Part shown: one piece after another, positions 34,769 through 44,611 of the stretch
Position numbering within the stretch: the first letter of the stretch is position 1
How the letters are laid out: each line of letters opens with the position of its first letter
Source of the DNA: Fervidobacterium changbaicum
GTDB lineage: Bacteria > Thermotogota > Thermotogae > Thermotogales > Fervidobacteriaceae
Assembly (NCBI RefSeq): GCF_004117075.1
Contig: NZ_CP026721.1
Span: 1,922,001-1,986,000 of the forward strand
Length of the DNA: 64,000 nucleotides
Reading direction: 5' to 3'
Made by a program: the position numbers and the translations under genes
The notes under the pieces: generated by a model
The model's input: only the letters and a program-made list of their open reading frames with translations
Told to the model about the DNA's origin: nothing
Database searches by the model: none

Positions 34769-35424
34769 TGTCCTCTAAGATGTCAGAGTTCACCAAGGGT
34801 ATAATAAAGGAAAACCCAACGTACGTGCAGGTTCTTGGAATGTGTCCGACACTTGCGACGACAACAAGTGCAAAAAACGGTTTTGGTATGGGACTAGCTG
34901 CAACAGCTGTTCTTGTCATGTCGAACATAGTTATATCCGCCATCAGGAAAACTGTACCAGAGAAGATAAGGATACCTATCTTCATTACAGTCATCGCTAC
35001 GTTCGTGACCATCGTGGATTTGTTGATGCATGCGTTCACTTATGACCTATGGAAAACTCTCGGTTTGTTCATCCCGCTCATCGTCGTTAATTGTATCATC
35101 ATGGGACGAGCGGAAGCTTATGCATCAAAACACGGTGTTGTCGATTCTTTGCTCGATGGTTTGGGTATGGGTGTTGGCTTCACACTCAGTTTGACCTTAC
35201 TTGGTAGCATCAGAGAACTGCTTGGTAACGGCACGATTTTCGATATCAATGTTTGGGGTAAGGCGTTCAACATGTTCGTTATGATACTCCCGCCTGGTGC
35301 TTATCTAACCCTTGGATTACTCGCAGCACTTTTTGCGGCGATTTCAATCAACAGGCAGGAAAAAGCAAAGAAAGCTGCGGAACAGGAAAAACAGGCGCAA
35401 AAAAAGGCGGGTGAAGCAGCATGA
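34765..35424 (+). CDS. rnfE: Rnf complex membrane subunit RnfE
   Basis: RnfE is an integral membrane subunit (219 aa) paired with RnfA. It has about six helices and the conserved LGMCPTLATTTSAKNGFGMG segment at about residues 24-43, in which a cysteine helps bind an iron-sulfur centre within the membrane. The C-terminus ends in a lysine/alanine-rich tail (about residues 190-219). The family resemblance to NqrD is expected. Confidence 0.94.
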   Translation: MMSSKMSEFTKGIIKENPTYVQVLGMCPTLATTTSAKNGFGMGLAATAVLVMSNIVISAIRKTVPEKIRIPIFITVIATFVTIVDLLMHAFTYDLWKTLGLFIPLIVVNCIIMGRAEAYASKHGVVDSLLDGLGMGVGFTLSLTLLGSIRELLGNGTIFDINVWGKAFNMFVMILPPGAYLTLGLLAALFAAISINRQEKAKKAAEQEKQAQKKAGEAA

Positions 35425-35993
35425 AGCTCTTCTTAATTCTTTTATCTGCAATGCTTGTCAATAACTACGTGTTTGTCAGATTCTTAGGGATATGTCCATT
35501 CTTGGGCGTTTCAAAGAGGACCTCAACAGCTGTAGGAATGGGACTTGCGGTGATATTCGTATTGGTTATGTCTTCCGCTATCTCCTGGGGACTCGATTTG
35601 ATACTCATAAAATTCCAGCTTGAGTTCCTGAGAACAATCGTTTTCATACTCGTTATAGCTACGTTCGTTCAATTCGTCGAGGCGTTCTTGAAGAAGAATA
35701 ATCCCGCACTCTATGAAGCGCTTGGTATTTATCTGCCACTGATAACAACCAACTGTATCATCTTGGGTATTGCGATAGTGAATAGTCTATCGAAATACAC
35801 ATTCTTTGAGGCCATTTTCAACGCACTTGGTGCAGGATTAGGATTTTTGCTGGCGTTAGTTATCTTTTCTGGAATCAGAGAAAAACTTGAACTTTACGAT
35901 GTGCCAAGGCCGTTCATTAACCTTCCAATCTCGATGATAACAGCATCGTTACTTTCACTTGCTTTCATGGGATTCCAAGGTATGATAAAATAA
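35421..35993 (+). CDS. rnfA: Rnf complex membrane subunit RnfA
   Basis: RnfA (190 aa) is the second of the paired inner membrane subunits, related to NqrE. It has about six helices, the VRFLGICPFLGVS segment with the cluster-binding cysteine near residues 19-31, and the TTNCIILG segment with a second conserved cysteine near 109-116. It is the last gene of the operon: a strong terminator follows and no rnfB is present. Confidence 0.94.
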   Translation: MKLFLILLSAMLVNNYVFVRFLGICPFLGVSKRTSTAVGMGLAVIFVLVMSSAISWGLDLILIKFQLEFLRTIVFILVIATFVQFVEAFLKKNNPALYEALGIYLPLITTNCIILGIAIVNSLSKYTFFEAIFNALGAGLGFLLALVIFSGIREKLELYDVPRPFINLPISMITASLLSLAFMGFQGMIK

Positions 35994-36020
35994 TAACATG
36001 CCAGTGCAAAAGTGTAAGAT

Positions 36021-36054
36021 AAAGAAGTTCCGGGGAACCGGAACTTCTTTCTTC
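36021..36054 (+). terminator. Rho-independent terminator of the rnf operon
   Basis: A perfect 10-bp stem GAAGTTCCGG/CCGGAACTTC around GGAA, extendable by A-T pairs, is followed by TTTCTTC. It lies about 30 nt after rnfA and confirms that the operon ends there. Confidence 0.9.
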
Positions 36055-36075
36055 ATATTTTGATGTTCCAGACGA

Positions 36076-36104
36076 TTCAAAAATCATATAATCTGTGATA
36101 AAAT
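36076..36104 (+). promoter_or_regulatory. Candidate promoter for pnp
   Basis: TTCAAA (36076-36081) is followed after 17 bases by TAAAAT (36099-36104), with TGA just before it giving an extended -10 element. A second TATAAT lies at 36087-36092 without a good -35. The leader to pnp would be about 45 nt. Confidence 0.5.
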
Positions 36105-36154
36105 AATTTGATTGAGGAAAATAATCGAAAACCAGGAAAATCGGAGGTGTAGTT

Positions 36155-38239
36155 ATGTCGGTTCGAGAATGGCGAAAGACGTTATTTGGGAAAGAATGGA
36201 TATTCCAACACGGAAAGGTAGCAAAGCAATCGGCAGGTTCAATATGGGCAAGGTTTGGTGATAGTGTCGTCTTGGCAACTGCGAACGTTTCTGATAAGGT
36301 CGTTGAAGGTGTTGATTTTGTACCACTAACGGTGGAATTCATGGAGAAATTCTACGCGGCTGGTAAAATACCTGGAGGTTTTATAAAACGTGAAGGAAAG
36401 CCTTCAGAAAGTGGTATATTGTCCTCAAGACTCATCGACAGACCTATAAGGCCACTTTTCCCGAAAACGTTGAGGAATGAGGTTCAGGTAATTGTTACAG
36501 TTTTATCCGTTGATCCGGACTGTCCAACGGATGTATTAGGAATATCCGCTGCATCACTGGCCCTGAATATTTCAAGGATCCCGTTTGATGGGGTTGTTGC
36601 CGGCGTACAAGTTGGTTACGTCGATGGCCAGTTCGTCATCTTTCCAACGGCCGAACAACTGGAGAGAAGTAAGATAGATATTGTGGTTGCTGGAACGAAA
36701 GATGCAATTACTATGGTTGAAGGTGAAGCGAAGGAAGTTACCGAAGATGAGATGCTCCAGGCACTTATGGTTGCACACGAGGCTATAAAGGAGATCGTCG
36801 CTTTCCAAGAAGAGATTATCAGCCAATTCAATGTGGAAAAAATGCCACTGCCAGAGCCGAAGTACAACGTGGAACTCGTTGAAAAGTTTGCGCAGTACGT
36901 GGATATGAATGAATTGGAAAAGAGGATATTCACACGCGGAAAACAGGAACGTGTCGAAATGGCTGATGAGTACTATGAAAGTATCGTTCAGAAATTCTTT
37001 GAGGACAACAACATAAGCGAGGAAGAGCAAGAAGAGTACAAATTGCCGTTGAAAGAAAAATATGACGAATTATCCAAAAAGCTTATGAGGAAGATCATAA
37101 TCGAGCGCGGCCTGAGAGCAGATGGAAGAGGGCCAAAAGATATAAGACCTATCAGCTGTGAAGTTGGGTTATTACCAAGAACACACGGTTCTGCACTATT
37201 TACAAGGGGCGAAACGCAGAGCCTTGGTATTGTAACGCTCGGTTCACCAGCTGAGGAGCAGATAATCGACACGTTGATCGAAGAGGGAACAAAGAGGTTC
37301 ATGTTGCACTACAACTTCCCACCGTTCTCAACCGGCGAAGTGAAACCAGTTAGATTGAGCAGAAGAGAGATAGGGCACGGACATCTTGCTGAACGTGCTG
37401 TCAAAGCGGTTATGCCTTCGGAAGAAGAATTTCCGTACGTTATAAGGGTCGTTTCTGAAATTCTTGAATCCAACGGCTCTTCGTCGATGGCGACTGTTTG
37501 TTCTGCATCACTTGCTCTGATGGATGCAGGAGTGCCTATAAAAAAGCACGTTGCAGGTGTTGCAATGGGGTTGATTTTGGAAGAAGGTAAGTCCGTCATA
37601 CTGACAGACATCATAGGACTTGAGGACCACTGGGGTGATATGGACTTCAAAGTTGCAGGTACAAGAGATGGCATAACGGCATTCCAGATGGATTGTAAAG
37701 TTTCTGGAGTAAGTGAGGAGTTGCTTAGGAGTGCGCTTTATCAAGCAAAAGAGGCAAGGATGTTCATACTCAACAAACTTTACGAAACGATCCCTGAACC
37801 ACGCAAAGAACTCTCGCCGTACGCACCGAGAATCAAGTGGTTCTACATCGACCCAACGAGAAGTGGTGAACTGATAGGACCTGGTGGAAAGATAATAAAA
37901 TCAATCATAAAGATGTTTGACGTGGAGATTTCTATCGACGATGAAACAGGAAAGGTAACGGTCAGCGGTGTTGACCCAGATAAGGTTCAGCAAGCTGTAG
38001 ACTACATCCAAAATATGTTCCGCGATATTTCCATAGGTGATATCTACGATGGTAAGATCACGAGGGTGGAGAATTACGGTATCTTCGTTGAAATCGCACC
38101 TGGTAAGATAGGTTTGGCGCACGCATCGAAGCTCGGAAACATAAAGCCCACCTCTTTCAAGGTTGGAGACAGAGTGAGAGTAGAGGTTATCAGCATAGAC
38201 GAAGTTGGAAGGTTCCAGCTCAGGAGGGTTGAGGAATAA
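36155..38239 (+). CDS. pnp: Polyribonucleotide nucleotidyltransferase (PNPase)
   Basis: PNPase degrades RNA 3' to 5' with phosphate and can add tails. The 694-aa protein has the full domain set: two RNase PH-like domains (about residues 10-210 and 310-545), a KH domain with [11 protein letters not shown] near 570-580 and a C-terminal S1 domain ([17 protein letters not shown]). The GGAGGTG ribosome-binding site supports the start. The M16 peptidase gene follows directly, an order known in several bacteria. Confidence 0.97.
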   Translation: MSVREWRKTLFGKEWIFQHGKVAKQSAGSIWARFGDSVVLATANVSDKVVEGVDFVPLTVEFMEKFYAAGKIPGGFIKREGKPSESGILSSRLIDRPIRPLFPKTLRNEVQVIVTVLSVDPDCPTDVLGISAASLALNISRIPFDGVVAGVQVGYVDGQFVIFPTAEQLERSKIDIVVAGTKDAITMVEGEAKEVTEDEMLQALMVAHEAIKEIVAFQEEIISQFNVEKMPLPEPKYNVELVEKFAQYVDMNELEKRIFTRGKQERVEMADEYYESIVQKFFEDNNISEEEQEEYKLPLKEKYDELSKKLMRKIIIERGLRADGRGPKDIRPISCEVGLLPRTHGSALFTRGETQSLGIVTLGSPAEEQIIDTLIEEGTKRFMLHYNFPPFSTGEVKPVRLSRREIGHGHLAERAVKAVMPSEEEFPYVIRVVSEILESNGSSSMATVCSASLALMDAGVPIKKHVAGVAMGLILEEGKSVILTDIIGLEDHWGDMDFKVAGTRDGITAFQMDCKVSGVSEELLRSALYQAKEARMFILNKLYETIPEPRKELSPYAPRIKWFYIDPTRSGELIGPGGKIIKSIIKMFDVEISIDDETGKVTVSGVDPDKVQQAVDYIQNMFRDISIGDIYDGKITRVENYGIFVEIAPGKIGLAHASKLGNIKPTSFKVGDRVRVEVISIDEVGRFQLRRVEE

Positions 38240-38240
38240 T

Positions 38241-39461
38241 ATGCTTAAACTTGGAGAGAATATATACTACTACGAAATCCCCGGTGTTAGATCTGCTACA
38301 ATAGCCTTTATCGTTGGAAGTGGTCCGGTCTATGAACCGGACCATTTGCTCGGTATCTCACATTTCATTGAGCACACAGTTTTTCGAAAAACGAAGAAGA
38401 GAACACTCAAAGAAATAAAGTATCCAATAGAGCAGGTTGGCGGTTTGCTAAACGCTTGGACCGACAAGGAAGACACGGTGTATTATGCGAAGGTTCCATC
38501 CTCGTTCTTTAAAACCGCATTTAATATACTCAGAGAAATCGTTTTTGAACCTGAGTTCACAGACAGAAACGTTGAACTTGAACGAAAGATAATACTCCAA
38601 GAGTACTATTCCGACCTAGAAGTCCCTGAGCAGAGACTCTTCAATAAGTTCTTTGAAGAGCTCATAGACGGTCCACATTCAAAATCGATAATTGGAACTG
38701 AGCAAACGATAAAAAATATAACAAGAGAAGATTTGGAACGATTCCACGCTGAGATGTATTCACCCTACAATGTGAAACTCGTAATCGCTGGTCACGTTGA
38801 TGAGAAAGACTTGAAACTTGTTAAGGAGTTGGAGCTGACAGATGGGTTTAAGACGGTAAAACAGGGCTCAAAGCTTAAGACAGGCATTGTTTGCGACAAG
38901 TTTAAGGAAACACAGCAAATGCACCTTCTCTTTGCCCACGATGGGACACCTCTGGCCGATGAAGAGAACGTGTATGCTGCGATGGTTTTGAAAACGCTGC
39001 TTGGAAGTGGTATGAGTTCGGTCTTGTTTGAACAAATCAGGGAGAAAAAAGCATTGGTCTACGATATCAGTGTATCCCACCTTCAAAGCAAAGAATGGGG
39101 AGTGTTCTTGATATACGCCGCAACCTCCACTGAAAATGCTCCAAAACTCGTTGATGAACTCTACTCACTTTTGAAGAATTTCAAACTCAACAAAAAAGTT
39201 TTCGATTACGGAAAAAAGCGTCTATTAGGGTACCTTGAGCTTCTGACCGAGAGCACGTCTTCGCTCATTTCACTCTATACACAGTATCTGGCAAACGATG
39301 TACAGGCAAAGAGCGTAGACGAGATTATAGAGCGTGTGAAGACTGTTAGTGAAAAAGATGTGGAAAGAGTTTTCGAAAAGATGATAGCGGGGCAGTGGTC
39401 ACTTGCCTACGTAACACCTGAACAAGAGCTGCAAGTTGGGCTCCCAGATATTTGTGTTTAG
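38241..39461 (+). CDS. M16-family zinc peptidase
   Basis: This 406-aa protein resembles processing-peptidase-like M16 enzymes. The inverted zinc motif HFIEH lies at about residues 41-45, with the third ligand glutamate in the [11 protein letters not shown] region near 115-125. The C-terminal half is the non-catalytic M16 repeat. It has no signal peptide, so it should be cytoplasmic. The ATG at 38241 lies one base after the pnp stop and uses a GGAGGG site inside pnp. The substrate is unknown. Confidence 0.92.
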   Translation: MLKLGENIYYYEIPGVRSATIAFIVGSGPVYEPDHLLGISHFIEHTVFRKTKKRTLKEIKYPIEQVGGLLNAWTDKEDTVYYAKVPSSFFKTAFNILREIVFEPEFTDRNVELERKIILQEYYSDLEVPEQRLFNKFFEELIDGPHSKSIIGTEQTIKNITREDLERFHAEMYSPYNVKLVIAGHVDEKDLKLVKELELTDGFKTVKQGSKLKTGIVCDKFKETQQMHLLFAHDGTPLADEENVYAAMVLKTLLGSGMSSVLFEQIREKKALVYDISVSHLQSKEWGVFLIYAATSTENAPKLVDELYSLLKNFKLNKKVFDYGKKRLLGYLELLTESTSSLISLYTQYLANDVQAKSVDEIIERVKTVSEKDVERVFEKMIAGQWSLAYVTPEQELQVGLPDICV

Positions 39462-39496
39462 GCATAGACACATCACAAGCACTGGAGGTGCTTAAA

Positions 39497-40897
39497 ATGG
39501 GCGATTTTGCAAACTTGACGAATTTTGACAATTTGACACCTCGCCAAATCGTTGCAGAACTTGATAAGTACATCATCGGACAGTACGAGGCAAAAAAGGC
39601 TGTTGCGATAGCGATAAGAAACAGAATTAGAAGGCAAAGACTCCCAGAAGAATGGAAAAAAGAGGTCATACCGAAAAATATTCTCCTCATCGGTCCAACT
39701 GGTGTTGGTAAGACCGAGATTGCAAGAAGGCTTGCACAATTATCTGGTTCACCATTTTTGAAAGTTGAAGCGACGAAGTTCACAGAAGTGGGATACGTCG
39801 GCAAGAATGTGGATTCGATGATAAGGGATTTGGTAGAGATAGCTGTGAACATGGTGAAACAAGAGAAGATTAAAGAAGTTGAGCCAAAGGTGAAAGATTT
39901 GGTCGAAGAGCGTATATTGGAAGCATTGGTACCGAGCAAAAAGCAAAGTATACCATTTGCAAATATCTTCGGATTCCAAGCAGCATTTCAAGGTCAACAG
40001 GAACAGCAAGAAGAGATAGACGTTCGCAGAAAGAGGGCAGAGCTAAGGGAAAAACTAAAAAACGGCGAGTTGGAAGATATGGAAATCGAGCTTGACATCG
40101 AAGTTAACCAGCCCGGCGTAGGTTTCGTTGGAATGCCGGATATGGAAGACATGGGTATCGATTTTTCGCAGATACTTGGAAATATACTGCCAAAGCAGAA
40201 GAAAAGGCGGAGAATGAAGGTCTCAGAAGCAAGAAGGATACTTGCTCCTATTGAGTCGGAAAAGCTCATTGATATGGATGAAGTCGTTCAAAAAGCACTC
40301 GTTTTAGCGCAGGAACGCGGAATCATATTTATAGACGAGCTCGATAAGATAGCGGCAACCGGACAAGGTCATGGACCCGATGTCTCAAGACAAGGTGTCC
40401 AAAGGGACTTGTTGCCTATTGTCGAGGGGACGACGGTAACAACAAGATACGGACCCGTTAGGACAGATTATATTCTCTTCATAGGTGCTGGTGCATTCCA
40501 TATGTCCAAACCTTCAGATCTCATTCCAGAGCTCCAAGGAAGGTTCCCGATAAGGGTGGAATTGGAACCTCTCAAAGAAGAAGACTTTGTAAGGATACTT
40601 ACAGAGCCGGAAAATGCACTGCTGAAACAATACAAGGCACTGCTTTACACGGAAGGAATAGAACTAGACTTCACCGAAGATGCGATAAGAGAAATCGCAA
40701 AGATAGCGTACAAGCTTAATGAAAAGATGGAAAACATAGGTGCTAGGAGACTCTACACCGTCGTCGAAAAGCTCCTCGAAGACATTATGTTCGAAGCACC
40801 CGACGTAGAGAAGAAGGTAGTTATAAACAAAGAATACGTCAACAAAAAGCTGAGCGGCATAGTCGAAGATGAGAACGCAGCAGCTTACATCCTTTGA
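39497..40897 (+). CDS. hslU: ATP-dependent protease ATPase subunit HslU
   Basis: HslU is the AAA+ unfoldase of the HslUV protease. The 466-aa protein has the N-terminal [19 protein letters not shown] segment, Walker [10 protein letters not shown] near residues 67-75, a charged inserted I domain (about 110-260) and Walker [12 protein letters not shown]. The C-terminus ends AAAYIL, in the position where HslU docks into HslV. The ATG at 39497 is chosen for its GGAGGTG site. No hslV lies next to it. Confidence 0.94.
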   Translation: MGDFANLTNFDNLTPRQIVAELDKYIIGQYEAKKAVAIAIRNRIRRQRLPEEWKKEVIPKNILLIGPTGVGKTEIARRLAQLSGSPFLKVEATKFTEVGYVGKNVDSMIRDLVEIAVNMVKQEKIKEVEPKVKDLVEERILEALVPSKKQSIPFANIFGFQAAFQGQQEQQEEIDVRRKRAELREKLKNGELEDMEIELDIEVNQPGVGFVGMPDMEDMGIDFSQILGNILPKQKKRRRMKVSEARRILAPIESEKLIDMDEVVQKALVLAQERGIIFIDELDKIAATGQGHGPDVSRQGVQRDLLPIVEGTTVTTRYGPVRTDYILFIGAGAFHMSKPSDLIPELQGRFPIRVELEPLKEEDFVRILTEPENALLKQYKALLYTEGIELDFTEDAIREIAKIAYKLNEKMENIGARRLYTVVEKLLEDIMFEAPDVEKKVVINKEYVNKKLSGIVEDENAAAYIL

Positions 40898-40929
40898 TGA
40901 GCTTAAAATATACTTGAGGGGTGGGATTG

Positions 40930-42252
40930 ATGGCACGCATTAAGGCAAGTCGGGTAAAAGAAAGTCTCTTAGCGTATTTGTTTTTGCTTCCATCACTTGT
41001 TGTGCTTGGTATCTTTACATTCTGGCCCATCGGCTTTTCATTCGTGCTGAGCTTTTTCAAATGGGACTTCAGAAATATGAAGAACCCGTATTTTTACGGA
41101 TTTGGAAATTACAAGGAGATTTTGAAATTCGACTATCCGGTGAAGTTCCCGTTCTACAAAGGACTGATTTACAGCGCTCTTTACATAGTGCTCTCTATTT
41201 TGCTCTTGATGGTTATCTTTTCGTTTGTTGAGATGATTAACAAGAGAAAGTTGGAATGGAGAAAGTTGCTATTAATAGCTTCATACATTCTAGTTCTTGT
41301 TGGCTATGGATTTACAAGAGCACAACTTTCTACAGGAAGGTTGGTTGTTTCGCTAATCGTTTCAGCTGGTTTGCTGGCTTTGTTCTTGCGAGCAAGGCTA
41401 GTCAGTTCAAAAACGCTCGCAGACCATGCATGGATTGGATTTGCAATATGGCTTGTTACCTACGTGCTCTTTGAATTTAAATTCACAGGGGCTTTCAACG
41501 GCCAAAGCTACGGCATTGTGGACTTTTTGATCGATGCGGCCGAGAAGAACTTGTTCTTTAAAGCGTTAGTGAACACAACATATTACGTGATTCTCACAGT
41601 CCCAATCGGATTAAGCCTTTCTTTACTAATTGCGCTTCTTTTGAACAGTATAGAGCGGTTTAAGGCCTTCTTCAGAACGGTCTTTTTCATACCATTCGTC
41701 ACTTCGGTTGTTGCAGTCTCGCTAATTTGGAAGTGGATTTTCAACGATGATGTCGGTTTGCTCAACTACATACTCGTTTCTATGGGATTGGAGCCTGTGA
41801 AGTGGTTAAAGGACGCGAAATGGACGATACCGACCGTCAGTATAGTCTCTATTTGGAGGCATGTTGGGTATAACGCAATGATCTTCTTAGCCGGCTTGCA
41901 GAATATTGATACGTTTTACTACGAAGCTGCCGATGTGGACGGTGCGAATAGTATGCAGAAGTTCTTGAAGATCACATGGCCCTTACTCTCACCGACCACG
42001 TTCTTTTTGCTTATAGTCTCCGTTATAGGTGCGTTTAAGGTCTTCCAAGAGGTCTTCACCCTCTACGATGGTCTACCGGGACCTTACGGCAACAGCGGTA
42101 TGACGATGGTTTACTATGTATTCGATTTGTTCTACCGCCAGCAGAGGATGGGAATCGCAAGTGCGGCGGCGTATCTGCTCTTTTTAGTGATTCTTGTCTT
42201 TACATTCATTCAGTACAGGGTCGGCGACAAAGTCGTCGAATACGTCAGCTGA
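40930..42252 (+). CDS. Sugar ABC transporter permease, MalF/UgpA-like, with extra membrane region
   Basis: This permease (440 aa) is longer than typical UgpA-type proteins of about 300 aa. Helix 1 lies at about residues 15-37, and then a region with three or four additional hydrophobic segments follows (about 78-190). The MetI-like domain covers about 205-435, including the coupling loop EAADVDGANSMQKFLKITWP. MalF proteins also carry N-terminal additions. The start is the ATG at 40930 after GAGGGGTGG. It pairs with the next gene. No ATPase or binding protein is adjacent, so a shared ATPase encoded elsewhere is likely. Confidence 0.9.
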   Translation: MARIKASRVKESLLAYLFLLPSLVVLGIFTFWPIGFSFVLSFFKWDFRNMKNPYFYGFGNYKEILKFDYPVKFPFYKGLIYSALYIVLSILLLMVIFSFVEMINKRKLEWRKLLLIASYILVLVGYGFTRAQLSTGRLVVSLIVSAGLLALFLRARLVSSKTLADHAWIGFAIWLVTYVLFEFKFTGAFNGQSYGIVDFLIDAAEKNLFFKALVNTTYYVILTVPIGLSLSLLIALLLNSIERFKAFFRTVFFIPFVTSVVAVSLIWKWIFNDDVGLLNYILVSMGLEPVKWLKDAKWTIPTVSIVSIWRHVGYNAMIFLAGLQNIDTFYYEAADVDGANSMQKFLKITWPLLSPTTFFLLIVSVIGAFKVFQEVFTLYDGLPGPYGNSGMTMVYYVFDLFYRQQRMGIASAAAYLLFLVILVFTFIQYRVGDKVVEYVS

Positions 42253-42273
42253 CGCTTCGAGGGGGAACGGTGT

Positions 42274-44433
42274 ATGAGAGAATTGAAAAAGCTTATAATA
42301 TACCTACTTTTATTACTTGGTACAGTTATTATGATCGCCCCTTTCGCTTGGATGGTGGTCACTTCTTTCAAGCTGCCTTCCGAGGTTAACACATGGCCAC
42401 CGAGATGGACGACGAAGTCTTTTGCGTCAAGCAGAGACGTTAGAGTTGTCCCTTCAACAGGATCAGTATCGACCGTAAAAGGTTTGAGTTTGCGAGAAGC
42501 ACTTTCATTTGTTGCGAAAAAAAGCACGGGTCTGAACTTAGTTGTTAACGACGATCCGTTTTACAGAGGAACCTTAACGATTCCATTCAAGGGAACGAAG
42601 TACTCGAAAGGTGTTTCACAAGAGGAATTCAACGATTTCCTATCGCAGATATCACTTCCGAGTGACTTTAAAGCCGATGCGAATAATCCGGAACAGTTTT
42701 TCGAAAATCTCTTGCTTTTCTACAAGACCGGTTCCAGTCCGTACTTCAAAAGGGACGTTTTTGTCGACAATTTGGTCGGCTCGCTCGATTCTTTAGCCGA
42801 TATCGTAGATACTATCCTCACATTCGGAGTCGACAGGATAAGCGATGAAAACGAGAAGGCCAGGTTCGAGAAATTTTTGGACGATGCTCTCAAAAACATC
42901 GAGGTGCTTAAGGCAGAAGTCGGAAAATACAAAGCTGGGACAGAACTTGTTCTAACCGACGAGGAGATAGATTCAATAAGGGATATTTTGAATAAGTACG
43001 ATTTTAGATATCCACGCATAAACGAAGCGAGCGAGAATTACAATAACGCGGTCAGCAACGGTGTTGGGAAGTACGTTGAAAACATAAACTTCTATGTAAA
43101 GGCCAAGGATTACTTCTCAAAGGTGCAAAATGAGGTAAGTGATTCTGACATAATTGCTGTTCCACTCAGCAAACAAGAGCGCGTGGAGTTGCTGATAGAG
43201 CGTGTCCAAGACCTTAAAGATAAAGCTTTACTCGAACAGATTATAAGAAAAACAGCTCTGAAAAACGCTGTTGAGGAATTCGCTAAAAAGCTTGATGAGG
43301 AAGTTGCAACGAAATTTAACGTGAAAAGTCAAGACTTGTCGACGCTTAAGACACTTTTGGGTAACCTAATCAATATCGCTGCAGAAAACGGGTTAGATGC
43401 TCAGGCTTTGCTGAATGAGTCTTACGAAACCTTTATTAACGCCATAGAGTCACATGTGGGATTCAATCTATCGTACTCAGCCACAAAGTCCAAACTTGAT
43501 GCGTACGCCGGAGAGATAACTAACGCAGAAGAATTATTCAGAACAGTTGCACTCAACTCACTTGAACTGCAAACTTTTAGGGCTATATACGAGCAAACGG
43601 TCTACGCCTGGCGCGTTGTATCGGCTCCGAAATTTGTTAAAGACGTTCTGGTAAAAGAAGGCAAGAACATTGAAATCATCCTTGATGGTGTACATCCGGT
43701 CTATTTCGTTGACGATGGTATTAAGACAGTCCATTTGAAATTTAGCGCCGGCGATGTGTTTAAGAACGTATTTCAGAACTATGTGAACGCTTGGAATGCA
43801 GCTCCATTTGGAAGGTACTACTTCAATACGGTCTTTATCGCAGCGGTTACGACGATTCTGGAAATCGTGGTCTCAGCTATGGCGGCATATGCGTTCTCTT
43901 GGATGAACTTCCCAGGCAAAGGCATAATATTTAGCATATTCCTCGCAACGATGATGGTTCCCGGGGAAGTCTTGCTTGTGCCAAATTTCATCACAATTAC
44001 GAAGTTCGGATGGATCGATACGTACTACGCACTTATTGTTCCATGGATCGTCAGCGTCTTTTCGATCTTTCTTATGCGTCAGCATTTCATGAGTATACCT
44101 TCAGAACTCTTCGATGCTGCGAAGATCGATGGTTCGTCGCATTGGAGGTTCCTATGGCAGATAGTCGTACCGCTAAGCAAACCTGTGATCATTACGAGCG
44201 CACTCCTCAAGTTCGTCGGCAGCTGGAATGCGTTCTTGTGGGTATTGATAGTGACAAACAGTCCGAAGTATAGAACTCTGACAGTTGGGTTGCAGGCTTT
44301 CAGTTCGGAAGTAGGTACGCTGTACAACATGCTGATGGCTGCGGCAACGTTCAGTATACTGCCTGTTGTCATTATCTTCCTGTTCGCTCAGAAGTACTTC
44401 GTTAGAGGCATCGCAAGAACCGGTCTAAAGTAA
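42274..44433 (+). CDS. Giant MalG-like sugar ABC permease with about 450-residue insertion
   Basis: At 719 aa this is more than twice the usual MalG/UgpE length. Helix 1 (about residues 8-28) is followed by FKLPSEVNTWPP, the normal start of the first outer loop. About 450 residues of hydrophilic, Lys/Glu/Asn-rich and largely helical sequence come next (about 45-500). The normal loop end (WNAAPFGRYYFNTVF) and the MetI-like domain with coupling loop DAAKIDGSSHWRFLWQIVVP finish the protein. The frame is continuous, so this is an insertion in one protein, not a frameshift. The insertion should be outside the membrane. Large MalG-like permeases occur in Thermotogota (from memory). Confidence 0.9.
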   Translation: MRELKKLIIYLLLLLGTVIMIAPFAWMVVTSFKLPSEVNTWPPRWTTKSFASSRDVRVVPSTGSVSTVKGLSLREALSFVAKKSTGLNLVVNDDPFYRGTLTIPFKGTKYSKGVSQEEFNDFLSQISLPSDFKADANNPEQFFENLLLFYKTGSSPYFKRDVFVDNLVGSLDSLADIVDTILTFGVDRISDENEKARFEKFLDDALKNIEVLKAEVGKYKAGTELVLTDEEIDSIRDILNKYDFRYPRINEASENYNNAVSNGVGKYVENINFYVKAKDYFSKVQNEVSDSDIIAVPLSKQERVELLIERVQDLKDKALLEQIIRKTALKNAVEEFAKKLDEEVATKFNVKSQDLSTLKTLLGNLINIAAENGLDAQALLNESYETFINAIESHVGFNLSYSATKSKLDAYAGEITNAEELFRTVALNSLELQTFRAIYEQTVYAWRVVSAPKFVKDVLVKEGKNIEIILDGVHPVYFVDDGIKTVHLKFSAGDVFKNVFQNYVNAWNAAPFGRYYFNTVFIAAVTTILEIVVSAMAAYAFSWMNFPGKGIIFSIFLATMMVPGEVLLVPNFITITKFGWIDTYYALIVPWIVSVFSIFLMRQHFMSIPSELFDAAKIDGSSHWRFLWQIVVPLSKPVIITSALLKFVGSWNAFLWVLIVTNSPKYRTLTVGLQAFSSEVGTLYNMLMAAATFSILPVVIIFLFAQKYFVRGIARTGLK

Positions 44434-44495
44434 TACAAAGCCTGCGAAGGAATCGAAGAAATAAACAAGTGATTTTAGATAAATCGAACATACAA

Positions 44496-44533
44496 ATTGC
44501 CCCAGGATTGAGTTCTTCCTGGGGTAATTTTTA
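44496..44533 (+). terminator. Rho-independent terminator after the permease pair
   Basis: Stem CCCCAGGA/TCCTGGGG (8 bp, extendable by G-T and A-T pairs) with a 9-nt loop is followed by TAATTTTTAAAAT. It ends the hslU-permease transcript. Confidence 0.85.
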
Positions 44534-44543
44534 AAATAGATAG

Positions 44544-44572
44544 TTCAAAAAACGAACAAATCGTGATAGCAT
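44544..44572 (+). promoter_or_regulatory. Candidate promoter for the MFS gene
   Basis: TTCAAA (44544-44549) and TAGCAT (44567-44572) are 17 bases apart with TGA before the -10. The same TTCAAA hexamer and spacing are seen in the pnp promoter candidate. Confidence 0.4.
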
Positions 44573-44611
44573 TTTATTGGTAGGCATTTTCAAAGGGGGA
44601 CGGAGAATTAG

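Noticed and set aside
31783-35993. Na+-translocating NADH:quinone reductase (Nqr) operon
   Set aside because: The first gene has two ferredoxin-type cysteine sets and an RnfC N-terminus, not NqrA, and the order C-D-G-E-A is that of rnf. NqrF is absent too.
42274-44433. The giant permease as two genes fused by a sequencing error
   Set aside because: The frame is continuous across the whole insertion, the start and end of the outer loop are both present, and no internal start with a strong ribosome-binding site was seen at the resumption of MetI-like sequence.
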